Below, in pieces: positions 1-7,274 of a stretch of DNA of 15,860 bases. How positions within the stretch are numbered: position 1 is the stretch's first letter; the number at the start of each line of letters is the position of its first letter. This DNA comes from Sphingomonadaceae bacterium. Lineage in GTDB: Bacteria > Pseudomonadota > Alphaproteobacteria > Sphingomonadales > Sphingomonadaceae. The notes beneath the pieces were generated by a model. It had not been told where the DNA came from. It saw only the letters and a list, made by a program, of their open reading frames with translations, and did not search any database. A program made the translations under genes and the position numbers. The stretch lies in the NCBI GenBank assembly GCA_947442095.1, contig CANEVG010000030.1, forward strand, positions 1 through 15,860, given 5' to 3'.

Positions 1-615
1 CTCGGTCTTGCCCTGCTTGAGATAGGCCTGCGCAACGAGTTCGCCCGCGCTGCCGAACCAAGGCTTGCCCGGCACAGCCAGCGGCTTCAGCCGGTCGATC
101 ACCACTTGCGGGGCCAGCTTGTCAAAATTCGAAGCGATCTCGCGCACCGTGGCAAGATCGCGGTAAGGACCGGGTAGCGCCGGTTCGGCGGCGATGGCGG
201 CAAACCCCTTGGCCGCCACGTCGTCCTTGTTCCCCTGCTCGGCCAGACCGGCCTCGACCAGCTTGACCGCAGCACGGAAGCCAGGGCTGCCATCCTTGGC
301 GAGCGGAGCCATGGTTGTCTGCGCGGTCTGGATGCGCCCGGCGGTCAGCTGATCCAGCGCCATGGTGAAGGTTTCACCTTGCTTGCCGATCACTGATTGC
401 GTGTGGTCGCTATACCAGAGATAGCCCGCCAAGCCGAGAAGGCCGCCGCCAATCAGCGCCGCAATCGGCAGGCCGCGGCGGCGCAGCAGACCCAGAAGCT
501 GATCTTCGCGCAAGGCGTCGTCTACCTCGCGCAGGAAGGTTTCCTGAGCGGCAGCATCCTTTCCAGAGACTGGGGCAGGGTCCGGAACGGACGGGCTTTT
601 TGGAGTAAGAGCCAA
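1..615 (-). CDS. YfgM-like TPR_21 membrane protein, C-terminal part beyond the window
   Basis: Only the first 205 residues are visible; the gene runs off the left edge. The protein has a cytosolic N-terminus containing the motif ETFLREVDDALRED (about residues 25-38). One hydrophobic membrane segment follows (about 50-68), then a helical periplasmic part of the TPR_21/YfgM type (GETFTMALDQLTAGR and after). Proteins of this family are inner-membrane-anchored factors that assist envelope protein folding next to the translocon and the BAM machinery. In many alphaproteobacteria the next genes are bamB and der, but those would lie outside this window. The start is a TTG (615-613) giving MALTPKSP. 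The frame is closed upstream by a TAA near 677 and offers no ATG or GTG before the conserved part. The family call is good; the exact role is inferred. Confidence 0.8.
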   Translation of the reverse strand, partial: MALTPKSPSVPDPAPVSGKDAAAQETFLREVDDALREDQLLGLLRRRGLPIAALIGGGLLGLAGYLWYSDHTQSVIGKQGETFTMALDQLTAGRIQTAQTTMAPLAKDGSPGFRAAVKLVEAGLAEQGNKDDVAAKGFAAIAAEPALPGPYRDLATVREIASNFDKLAPQVVIDRLKPLAVPGKPWFGSAGELVAQAYLKQGKTE

Positions 616-669
616 GGCTGCGCTTTCAAGTGAAACGGTTAACGACGCACTAGTTCGCCGGAATGCGGC

Positions 670-697
670 TGTTTAGCAGGGGGGACTGCCAATTCAA
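670..697 (-). promoter_or_regulatory. Putative sigma70-type promoter of the YfgM-like gene
   Basis: On the minus strand TTGAAT (697-692) and TAAACA (675-670) stand 16 bases apart, about 55 bases before the TTG start. They resemble -35 and -10 boxes. The call rests on sequence resemblance and position only. Confidence 0.35.
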
Positions 698-721
698 CCG
701 GTTTGACGATTACCGTCCCCC
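680..721. terminator. Stem-loop in the gap behind the glycosyltransferase gene
   Basis: GGGGGAC (680-686) and GTCCCCC (715-721) form a perfect 7-bp stem around a 28-base loop. The loop carries the 8-base palindrome AACCGGTT. It lies 50 bases past the glycosyltransferase stop and could end that transcript. It lacks a T-run, and it overlaps the -35 region of the next gene's putative promoter, so a regulatory role is equally possible. Confidence 0.3.
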
Positions 722-770
722 GGCGCGCGACCAAGCGGCTCTCCAATGTGCGGCATGAGGAGAAGACCGC

Positions 771-1922
771 CTAGGGAAATGATGACCGGCCCAGCGCTGC
801 GGCATAGATTGCGGCATGGCGCGCAGCCATGGCCGCCTCGTCGAACTCGGCCCGGGCGCGCACCTGGTTGGCAGCGCCGATCCTGCGCCGCAGCGCCTCG
901 TCCTGCACCAGCCGGAGCAGCGCCGCTGCCAGCGCGGCCTCATCGCCGGGCGGCACGATGAACGGGGCGTTCTCCGGCGAGACGATATCCGCCACATCGC
1001 CAACCGCCGGGCTTGCCACGGCCAGCCCCGCCGCCATGGCCTCCACCACGGAAAGCGGGAACTGTTCGCTATCGGAGGACAGGGCAAACAGATCGAACAG
1101 GCCCGTCGCATCGGCGGGCTGCGCCACATGTCCCGGCAAGTGGACGCGGTGGCCGATTTCCAGCCGCGCCGCTTCGGCCATGATCGACTCGCGCTCCGGG
1201 CCTTCGCCCACGATCACCAGTTGCCATTCCTCAGGCAGGCCCTGGAACGCGCGAACAAGGCGCGGCAACGCCTTGACTGGCCGCAGCCCTGCCAGCGTGC
1301 CCAGCCACTTCTCGCCCGGGCGCTTGATGACGCGTGGCAGCGCATCGGCGCGCGGCTTCTTGCCATAGGCCTTGACCGGAATGCCATTGCCGATCCGCTG
1401 CATGCGGGTGGGCGGCTGGTGCCACACCTCCAGCGCCACGCGCTCCAGCTGGCGCGATGGCACGATCAGCGCGCTGGCGCGGGCGAGCGCGACGCGGCGA
1501 TACCAGTTGCGTGCGGCCTTGAGCTTCACTGCCTCGTCGGCATTGAAACCGTCTTCGTGGTGGATCAGCGGTGCAAGGCCCATTGAGGGCGCGAACAGCG
1601 CGTGCGCCATGGCCGCATCCATCGCGCCCCAGTTGTAGGTGAGGATCAGATCGAAGCCCTTCATCGCGCGCGCCAGCGTCTGCAGGCGGCGCACCCCGAA
1701 GCGCCCGGCGAGCGGCGGAAAGCCAAACGGGAAATACACCGGAAGACCGGCATCGATCTGCGTGCGGGCCTCCATTGCGCCCGGCTGGGCCGAAACAATG
1801 CTGTGATCGACCGCCTTGCCGAAGCGGTTGATCAGGCTAGTGCTGCGCCGCTCCTTGCCGCCCGCGTCGAATGTGGAATGCAAGTGCAGCAGATGCAGCC
1901 GTCCGCCGGGTTTCGCCTTCAC
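771..1922 (-). CDS. GT4-family glycosyltransferase
   Basis: This 383-residue protein has the two Rossmann halves of a GT-B retaining glycosyltransferase. Near the N-terminus is the acceptor-side loop STFDAGGKE (16-24). A GNGIPV turn (178-183) marks the domain junction, and LAGLRPVKAL (210-219) begins the nucleotide-sugar domain. The signature E-x7-E (E286 and E294 in SEQFPLSVVEAMAAGLAVA) binds the donor sugar nucleotide. It should transfer a sugar in the cytosol to a lipid or glycan precursor; donor and acceptor cannot be read from sequence. The GTG at 1922 is chosen because GGAG lies 8 bases before it and it follows the hydrolase stop by 13 bases; longer open frames reach into the hydrolase gene. 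The pair is probably co-transcribed. No sugar-biosynthesis gene is nearby. Confidence 0.87.
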   Translation of the reverse strand: MKAKPGGRLHLLHLHSTFDAGGKERRSTSLINRFGKAVDHSIVSAQPGAMEARTQIDAGLPVYFPFGFPPLAGRFGVRRLQTLARAMKGFDLILTYNWGAMDAAMAHALFAPSMGLAPLIHHEDGFNADEAVKLKAARNWYRRVALARASALIVPSRQLERVALEVWHQPPTRMQRIGNGIPVKAYGKKPRADALPRVIKRPGEKWLGTLAGLRPVKALPRLVRAFQGLPEEWQLVIVGEGPERESIMAEAARLEIGHRVHLPGHVAQPADATGLFDLFALSSDSEQFPLSVVEAMAAGLAVASPAVGDVADIVSPENAPFIVPPGDEAALAAALLRLVQDEALRRRIGAANQVRARAEFDEAAMAARHAAIYAAALGRSSFP

Positions 1923-1935
1923 CGTGCCGGCTCCA

Positions 1936-2826
1936 TCACGCTGCGCGCGCCAGCAGCCGCGCGATCGCAGCAATGGCTTCCGGCTCGTCCAAAGTTGGCG
2001 CATGGCCGACACCGGGCACTGTGACCAACTCTGTCGTGGCCGAACGCGCCGCCATGCGCGCGGCCACTTCGGCCGAGAGAATATCGGAATGCGCACCGCG
2101 CAGCACCAACAGCGGGCGCGTCGCCAACAGGTCAAAGAGTGCCCACATCACATCGGCCGTGGGCGCCGGGCCTTCAGGCGCCTCGAACGGTTCTGCGATG
2201 TTCATGTCATAATCGAACACGATGCGCCCGCTGCTGCCGATCACCATGCAGCGCTTGGCCAGCCGCAGCCAATCGGGCAGCTGCCACGCGGGATAGATAT
2301 CGCGGTTTGCTTCCTGCAGCGCGCGCGCCGCATGAACCCAGGTTTCGTAGCTGCGCCCCTGCCCGACATACTCGCGGATGCGCGCAAGGCCCGCCGGTTC
2401 GATTTCGGGCCCAACATCGTTGAGCACCGCCGCTGCGATCCGCGAGGGATCCTTCATCGCCAGCATCATCGTCATCAACCCGCCCAGCGACGTTCCGATC
2501 GACACGAAGCGCTTGATCCCCTCCGCCGCCAGCAGCGCCTCGACATCCTCGACATAATGCGCCGGGGTGTAGGTCATCGCATCGCGGGCATAATCGCTAT
2601 CGCCGCGTCCGCGCATGTCGGGGCAGAGTACGCGCCATTCACCAGCGAGGGAAGCCGCCAGATTGGCAAAGTCGCGGGCATTGCGCGTGAGCCCTGGCAG
2701 ACACAGCATCGGCGGCTTCTCCACAGGGCCGGCATAATCCCGGTAATGCAGGTCAAGCCCATCGCGGCTGATCCAGCTGCGATCTTCCCACGTCCGAACC
2801 CTGGTCTGCGTCGCCCCGTCTGCCAT
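1936..2826 (-). CDS. Alpha/beta-fold hydrolase
   Basis: This 296-residue protein is a classic alpha/beta hydrolase. The oxyanion-loop segment LPGLTRN lies at 43-49. The nucleophile elbow GTSLGG has Ser113, the probable acid is Asp248 (GAHSDILS), and the catalytic base is His275 (GVGHAPTLDEP). The segment VLCPDMRGRGDSDYA (67-80) is typical of esterase and lactonase-like members. No signal peptide is visible, so it should act in the cytosol on an ester, lactone or C-C bond; the substrate is unknown. The glycosyltransferase gene follows after 13 bases, suggesting an operon. The ATG at 2826 has GGAA six bases ahead, and no better start is seen. Confidence 0.88.
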   Translation of the reverse strand: MADGATQTRVRTWEDRSWISRDGLDLHYRDYAGPVEKPPMLCLPGLTRNARDFANLAASLAGEWRVLCPDMRGRGDSDYARDAMTYTPAHYVEDVEALLAAEGIKRFVSIGTSLGGLMTMMLAMKDPSRIAAAVLNDVGPEIEPAGLARIREYVGQGRSYETWVHAARALQEANRDIYPAWQLPDWLRLAKRCMVIGSSGRIVFDYDMNIAEPFEAPEGPAPTADVMWALFDLLATRPLLVLRGAHSDILSAEVAARMAARSATTELVTVPGVGHAPTLDEPEAIAAIARLLARAA

Positions 2827-2973
2827 GTCCTGTTCCAGTCATGTCCCGCTAGTGTGATCGCCGCATTGTGCGAGGTGACGGCAAAACTGCCGATTGGCAA
2901 TAGCTTGTTGCCCGGTCGGAGTTTGTCCCGCACCGCGCTTGCACCGCCGCGCCTTCCACCCCACTATCGCGGC

Positions 2974-4359
2974 ATGATGGCTGACCTGCACGACGCGAAC
3001 TATCGCCCCGCTCCCCGTATCCAGGACCTTGCCAGCTGGATCGGCGATCCGGTCGCCCCGGCGGATTTCCCGATGACCCAGCTGCGCTTCCGCAATCAGG
3101 CGGCGGCTGCTGAAGTTGGCCTCGCGCATCTAAGCAATGACGAATGGCTGGCGCACATGGGCCGCTTCGTGCCGCTGCCGGAGAACCTCCAGCAGCCGTT
3201 GGCGCTGCGCTATCACGGCCACCAGTTCCGCGTGTACAACCCTGATTTGGGCGACGGACGCGGGTTCCTTTACGCGCAGATGCTGGACGGCGCGGGAAGG
3301 CTGATGGACCTTGGCACCAAGGGCTCCGGGCAGACACCGTGGAGCCGGCAGGGTGACGGGCGGCTGACCCTGAAGGGCGCGGTGCGCGAAGTGCTCGCCA
3401 CCGAAATGCTTGGCGCGTTGGGGGTGAACACAAGCCGCACCTTCTCGGTGATCGAAACCGGCGAGAAGCTGTGGCGCGGTGACGAACCCTCGCCCACGCG
3501 CTCTGCGGTGATGGTGCGGCTGAGCCACGGACACATCCGCATCGGCACGTTCCAGCGCCTTGCCGCGCTGGGCGAGGCGGACAAAATGGCCGCGCTGGTG
3601 GGATATTGCCTTGGCAATTTTCCGGGTGGGGATGGCCCCGAAAGCGCGAGCCCTGCCGCGCGGCTGCTGCATCAAGTGGTGGAGCGCATGGCCGACATGG
3701 CGGCCAGCTATGTCGTCGCCGGGTTCGTCCACGGCGTGCTCAACACCGACAACATGAACGTGACAGGCGAGAGCTTCGACTATGGCCCCTGGCGCTGGCT
3801 GCCCAGCTGGGACCCGGGCTTTACCGCCGCCTATTTCGATTCGAGCGGGCTCTATGCGTTTGGCCGCCAGATCGAGGCGATCCATTGGAACTGCGGCCAG
3901 CTTGCCATGGCGCTGCGCACGCTGGAAGAATCGCCACCGCTGATCGAGGCGCTGAACTGCTTTGGCGACCACTATCATGCCGCCATGGCGCGGCGCTGGT
4001 GCTGGCGGCTTGGCGTGGAGCCGCGCGGGCTGGAGGAAGATAGCGCGCTGATCAGCCTGTGCGAGCAATTCATGGCAGACAGCGGAGAAGGGCCGGACAC
4101 GTTCTTCTTCGCACACCGCGGCGGACGCGGCGCTTCTGGCGCGCTTGGCGAAGCCCTGGCGCTCTACAGGTCTGTGGCAGAATCCCACGCCTACTGGGCA
4201 GATCCTGCCCCGCAATCGCTGCTGATCGATGAAGTCGAAGCGATCTGGGCACCGATCGCGGAAGGCGACGACTGGTCGCTGTTCGAGGCGAAGGTGGCAG
4301 CCTTGCGCCGTACCGCCATGGCACATGGGCCAAAGCCGCGTCCAGCCGGCCACGCCTAG
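2974..4359 (+). CDS. selO: SelO/YdiU family protein adenylyltransferase
   Basis: This 461-residue pseudokinase-fold protein belongs to the SelO (UPF0061) family, whose studied members transfer AMP from ATP to Ser/Thr/Tyr of target proteins. Recognisable blocks are YHGHQF (80-85), LGDGRGF (92-98), DLGTKGSGQTPWSRQGDGR (112-130, probable ATP lysine K116), REVLATEML (138-146), VRLSHGHIRIGTF (181-193), and HGVLNTDNMN with D259/N260 followed by DYGP with D269 for catalysis and metal binding. It is slightly shorter than the E. coli protein (about 478). It lacks the C-terminal cysteine motif and the activation-loop cysteine expected from E. coli SelO. The start is one of two adjacent ATGs (2974 or 2977) with no clear Shine-Dalgarno. 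The frame stays open far upstream, but that translation does not look like this family. Confidence 0.92.
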   Translation: MMADLHDANYRPAPRIQDLASWIGDPVAPADFPMTQLRFRNQAAAAEVGLAHLSNDEWLAHMGRFVPLPENLQQPLALRYHGHQFRVYNPDLGDGRGFLYAQMLDGAGRLMDLGTKGSGQTPWSRQGDGRLTLKGAVREVLATEMLGALGVNTSRTFSVIETGEKLWRGDEPSPTRSAVMVRLSHGHIRIGTFQRLAALGEADKMAALVGYCLGNFPGGDGPESASPAARLLHQVVERMADMAASYVVAGFVHGVLNTDNMNVTGESFDYGPWRWLPSWDPGFTAAYFDSSGLYAFGRQIEAIHWNCGQLAMALRTLEESPPLIEALNCFGDHYHAAMARRWCWRLGVEPRGLEEDSALISLCEQFMADSGEGPDTFFFAHRGGRGASGALGEALALYRSVAESHAYWADPAPQSLLIDEVEAIWAPIAEGDDWSLFEAKVAALRRTAMAHGPKPRPAGHA

Positions 4360-4464
4360 GGTCAGAACCCAATAATCGCCTGCAAAACCGCACCTGCGCC
4401 GAACCACACGGGTCTGCAGGTTTGTTGTTTGGTTACCACTCGCATGCCATAGGCCGTCGGCTGT

Positions 4465-4494
4465 TGCGGCATAGTGCGGCACAGTGAGGCAGAG
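4465..4494 (+). repeat. Three tandem 10-base repeats before the AstD-like gene
   Basis: TGCGGCATAG, TGCGGCACAG and TGAGGCAGAG follow each other without a gap. All share TGnGGCAnAG. The array ends just at the purine-rich ribosome-binding region and 17 bases before the GTG start at 4512. The 10-base period is close to one helical turn. Function unknown. Confidence 0.6.
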
Positions 4495-4511
4495 GAAGGC
4501 CCCGAAAACCC

Positions 4512-5927
4512 GTGCCCGACGGCGAAATCGTATCCTTTGAGCCCGCGACCGGATCGGAACTGTGGCGCGGCAAGGTCGGCGACGTCGAGGATGTCGTGGC
4601 CCGCGCGCGGCGTGCCTGGCCGGTATGGGCCTCGCAGCCGCTCTCTACCCGGATCGAACTGCTGCGCCGATTTGCCAACGAAGTGCGCAAGGAATCCGAA
4701 AAGCTCGCCACCCTGATCGCACGCGAAACCGGCAAGCCGCTGTGGGAAGCGCGCAGCGAAGTCGATGGCGTGATCGACAAGGTCGAGGTTTCGGTGCGCG
4801 CCTATGCAGACCGCACCTCGCAGCGCAAGCTGGATAGCGCGCTCAACGGGACAGCCGCCGTGCGGCACAAGCCCCACGGCGTGCTTGCCGTGATCAGCCC
4901 GTGGAATATGCCGGCCCTGCTGCCGACGGGACAAATCGTGCCAGCACTGATTGCGGGCAATGTCGTGGTGTTCAAGCCGTCGGAAAAAGCCCCCGCCACT
5001 GCCGAAATGCTTACGCGCTGCTATCACCGTGCGGGTATTTCCGCGGCGGTCATACAAGTGCTATTCGGCGGACCGGAGCAAGGTCAGGCACTCGTCGCGC
5101 ATGACGGGATCGACGGCGTCCTGTTCACCGGCTCGGCCCATTCCGGGATCGCGATCAACCGCAAGCTGGCCTCCAACCCCGGCAAGCTTGTCGCGCTCGA
5201 ACTGGGAGGCAACAACCCGATTGTGGTGTGGGACACGCCCAAGCTCTCCGATGCCGCTGCCATTGTCGTGCAATCGGCCTTCACCAGCGCGGGGCAACGC
5301 TGCTCGTCCGCGCGGCGGCTAATTGTCAAAAGCACGCTCTACGATGCAGTGATCAGCGAGGTGCGCAAGCTGGCAGACCGCCTGATCGTGGGCGCACCGT
5401 TTGATAGCCCGTCCCCTTTCATGGGCCCGGTGATCGACGATGCCGCCGCCGATGGCCTGACCGAAAGCTTTGTCTATCTGCTCTCCAATGGCGGGCGCGC
5501 GATCAAGCACATGGCGCGACTGCGCGATGATCTGCCCTTCGTCAGCCCCGCTATCATCGATGTGACCAAGATCGCAGACCGACCCGATGTCGAACTGTTC
5601 GGACCGCTGCTTCAGGTGGTTTCGGTGAACGATTTCGATGAGGCGATTGCCGAGGCCAACAACACGCGCTTCGGGCTGACCGCCTCGCTGATCGGCGGCA
5701 CCCCGCAGGAATACAACCGCTTCTGGGCCAATATGCGCGCCGGTGTGGTCAACTGGAACCGGGCGACCATTGGCGAGGCTGCTGCCGCACCCTTTGGCGG
5801 CGTCGGCCTTTCCGGCAACAACCGGCCCGGCGCTTACTACTCCGCCGATGCCTGCGCCTATCCGGTGGCATCGAGCGAGATGGAGCAGCCCCGCGCCGCG
5901 ATCGGCGTGGGCCTCAGGGATACCTGA
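4512..5927 (+). CDS. Aldehyde dehydrogenase, AstD-like (succinylglutamate-semialdehyde dehydrogenase family)
   Basis: This 471-residue NAD(P)-dependent aldehyde dehydrogenase has the oxyanion Asn132 in SPWNMP, the cofactor segment FKPSE (154-158), FTGSA (205-209), the general base Glu230 in LELGGNNP, the nucleophile Cys264 in AGQRCSSARR, and ELFGP (361-365). Overall it most resembles AstD, the fourth step of the arginine succinyltransferase pathway (succinylglutamate semialdehyde to succinylglutamate). Several AstD hallmark segments differ, as set out in the findings, and no astA, astB, astC or astE gene is nearby, so the substrate is uncertain. The GTG at 4512 is the only usable start after an in-frame TGA at 4485. 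GAGGAAGG sits 12 bases ahead. It lies 152 bases behind selO and may have its own promoter. Confidence 0.88.
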   Translation: MPDGEIVSFEPATGSELWRGKVGDVEDVVARARRAWPVWASQPLSTRIELLRRFANEVRKESEKLATLIARETGKPLWEARSEVDGVIDKVEVSVRAYADRTSQRKLDSALNGTAAVRHKPHGVLAVISPWNMPALLPTGQIVPALIAGNVVVFKPSEKAPATAEMLTRCYHRAGISAAVIQVLFGGPEQGQALVAHDGIDGVLFTGSAHSGIAINRKLASNPGKLVALELGGNNPIVVWDTPKLSDAAAIVVQSAFTSAGQRCSSARRLIVKSTLYDAVISEVRKLADRLIVGAPFDSPSPFMGPVIDDAAADGLTESFVYLLSNGGRAIKHMARLRDDLPFVSPAIIDVTKIADRPDVELFGPLLQVVSVNDFDEAIAEANNTRFGLTASLIGGTPQEYNRFWANMRAGVVNWNRATIGEAAAAPFGGVGLSGNNRPGAYYSADACAYPVASSEMEQPRAAIGVGLRDT

Positions 5928-5933
5928 ACCCGG

Positions 5934-6179
5934 TTACTTGGCTTGGTTATCCGGGAGCGGGAGCGCGGGATCAGCTGGCCCGGCCGGAACGACGGCCAGA
6001 TTGCGGTTGTTCGCCTGGCTCAGATCGGGATCGACCATGAGCTGACCCTCGATCGCGGCGGTCATCACCGGATCATGCGCGCCGTCTGCCTCCTCGCCGT
6101 GTTCGTGCGCAGCCTGTCCGGCGCAGGCCGTGAGCAGCGCAAGCAAGAGAGGGGCAGCCAAAGCGCGGGCGAGGATCAT
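5934..6179 (-). CDS. Small lipoprotein of unknown function
   Basis: This 81-residue protein has a hydrophobic signal peptide ending in the lipobox LTAC with Cys19. That predicts signal peptidase II cleavage and lipid attachment; Ala at +2 favours the outer membrane. The mature part is about 62 residues. It starts acidic and His-rich (AHEHGEEADGAHDP), followed by MTAAIEGQLMVDPDLSQANN, a sequence style I associate with small sphingomonad envelope proteins, and a Pro/Ala-rich tail. GGAG stands 5 bases before the ATG. It ends only 6 bases from the stop of the opposing aldehyde dehydrogenase gene. No known function is recognised. Confidence 0.75.
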   Translation of the reverse strand: MILARALAAPLLLALLTACAGQAAHEHGEEADGAHDPVMTAAIEGQLMVDPDLSQANNRNLAVVPAGPADPALPLPDNQAK

Positions 6180-6307
6180 GCACGCTCCATGCGCGGGATT
6201 TGGTTAAATTGGCGTGACCAGCTCATCGGGACCTGATTGCAGGCCTTGATCGGGCAATGCGGTTTTCGCACTTGGTTCGCAGCCCGCGCGCTGTCATGGC
6301 GGGATCC

Positions 6308-7222
6308 ATGAGCCAAGCCAGCCAGAACCGCAGCGGTGCCATCGCGGCGATCGCCACGTACACGTTCTGGGGCGTGATGCCGATCTACTTCAAGCTGCTG
6401 GACACCGTGCCCGCGCCCGAACTGCTGGGATGGCGGATCATCTGGAGCATGCCGATCTGCCTCGCGATCATTGCGCTGCAACGGCAAGGCAGCGCGCTCC
6501 TTGCCGCGCTGCGCGACCGGGGCGTGGTGCTGCGGCTTGCCACCAGCGCGCTGCTGACTGCCACCAATTCGCTGATCTTCTTCATCGCGGTCGTCTCGGG
6601 CCACGTGCTGGCGACCAGCCTTGGCTATTACATCATGCCGCTGATCAACGTGCTGATCGGCACGGTGTTTCTGCACGAAAGGCTCAGCCGGATGCAGTGG
6701 GCGGCAGTGGGGCTCGCGGCCACCGGGATCGGCCTGCTGGCCTTCGGCGAGCTCGATACGCTGTTCGTCGCGCTCGCGCTCGGGGTGAGCTATGCGCTTT
6801 ATGGCTTTGTCCGCAAGATCACGCGCGCCGGTGCGCTGGAAGCCGTGACCATCGAGACCGGCGTGAGCCTCGTCATCGCGCTCCCGGTGGTCGGCTGGTA
6901 TGCCTGGACCGGCAGCGGCGTGGGTGGCGGATCGAGCATGGCGGCAAGCTGGGATATGGCGGGGCTGCTGATGCTCGGCGGCGTGTTCACCGCCATCCCG
7001 CTGCTGTTTTTCGGCTATGCCGCGCGGCGCCTCTCGCTCTCCGCCATGGGGTTTGCCCAGTTCATCACGCCCAGCATCGGCTTCCTGCTCGGCCACTTCC
7101 TCTATGGCGAGCCGCTCGATGCCTCGCGCACCGGGTGCTTCGTGCTGATATGGATCGCGCTTGGCCTGTTCACCTGGGACATGTTGCACCAGGCGCGGCT
7201 GAACTCACACGCGCATTCCTGA
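6308..7222 (+). CDS. rarD: RarD-type EamA family transporter
   Basis: This 304-residue protein is very hydrophobic, with about ten membrane segments arranged as two EamA repeats. The N-terminal pattern IATYTFWGVMPIYFKLL (near 15-33), the central SLGYYIMPLINVLIGTVFLHERL and the late GFAQFITPSIGFLLGHFLYGEP are characteristic of RarD, a member of the drug/metabolite transporter superfamily in the inner membrane. The E. coli protein was first linked to chloramphenicol resistance; the true substrate is not settled. The start at 6308 (MSQASQN) is chosen because GGCGGGA stands a few bases ahead and homologues begin shortly before the first membrane helix. ATGs at 6257 and 6296 are possible in the same frame. 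It converges on pyrC. Confidence 0.9.
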   Translation: MSQASQNRSGAIAAIATYTFWGVMPIYFKLLDTVPAPELLGWRIIWSMPICLAIIALQRQGSALLAALRDRGVVLRLATSALLTATNSLIFFIAVVSGHVLATSLGYYIMPLINVLIGTVFLHERLSRMQWAAVGLAATGIGLLAFGELDTLFVALALGVSYALYGFVRKITRAGALEAVTIETGVSLVIALPVVGWYAWTGSGVGGGSSMAASWDMAGLLMLGGVFTAIPLLFFGYAARRLSLSAMGFAQFITPSIGFLLGHFLYGEPLDASRTGCFVLIWIALGLFTWDMLHQARLNSHAHS

Positions 7223-7224
7223 TG

Positions 7225-7274
7225 GCGTGTGATCTTGGTCCAAAAACCGGTTCCCACTTTTTGGGATCACACGC
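7225..7274. terminator. Nested palindrome between rarD and pyrC, likely bidirectional terminator
   Basis: GCGTGTGATC (7225-7234) pairs perfectly with GATCACACGC (7265-7274). Inside, CCAAAAA (7240-7246) pairs with TTTTTGG (7258-7264) around an 11-base loop, ccggttcccac. Only TTGGT (7235-7239) is left bulged. The element begins 3 bases after the rarD stop, and its right arm covers the last codons and stop of pyrC. A T-rich stretch and placement between converging genes suit termination in both directions. The core with CCGGTTCCCACTTTT resembles a short palindrome I recall as dispersed in alphaproteobacterial genomes. Confidence 0.65.

Noticed and set aside
397..633. 78-codon open frame opposite the YfgM-like gene
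   Set aside because: The minus-strand protein has a membrane segment and family motifs; the plus frame has none.
1816..2973. Long open extension upstream of selO on the plus strand
   Set aside because: It runs antisense to the hydrolase and glycosyltransferase genes, and its translation is Arg/His/Pro-rich without family features. Stop codons are rare here because of GC bias.
4379..4419. CCTGCA/TGCAGG inverted pair behind selO
   Set aside because: Only 6 bp with a 29-base loop and no T-run; too weak to call a terminator.
3130..4482. 450-codon open frame opposite selO
   Set aside because: The selO frame matches a known family throughout; the antisense product is low-complexity His/Arg/Ala-rich.
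6176..7189. 337-codon open frame opposite rarD
   Set aside because: It is a charged, His/Arg/Glu-rich shadow of a membrane protein gene; rarD has ten membrane segments and family motifs.
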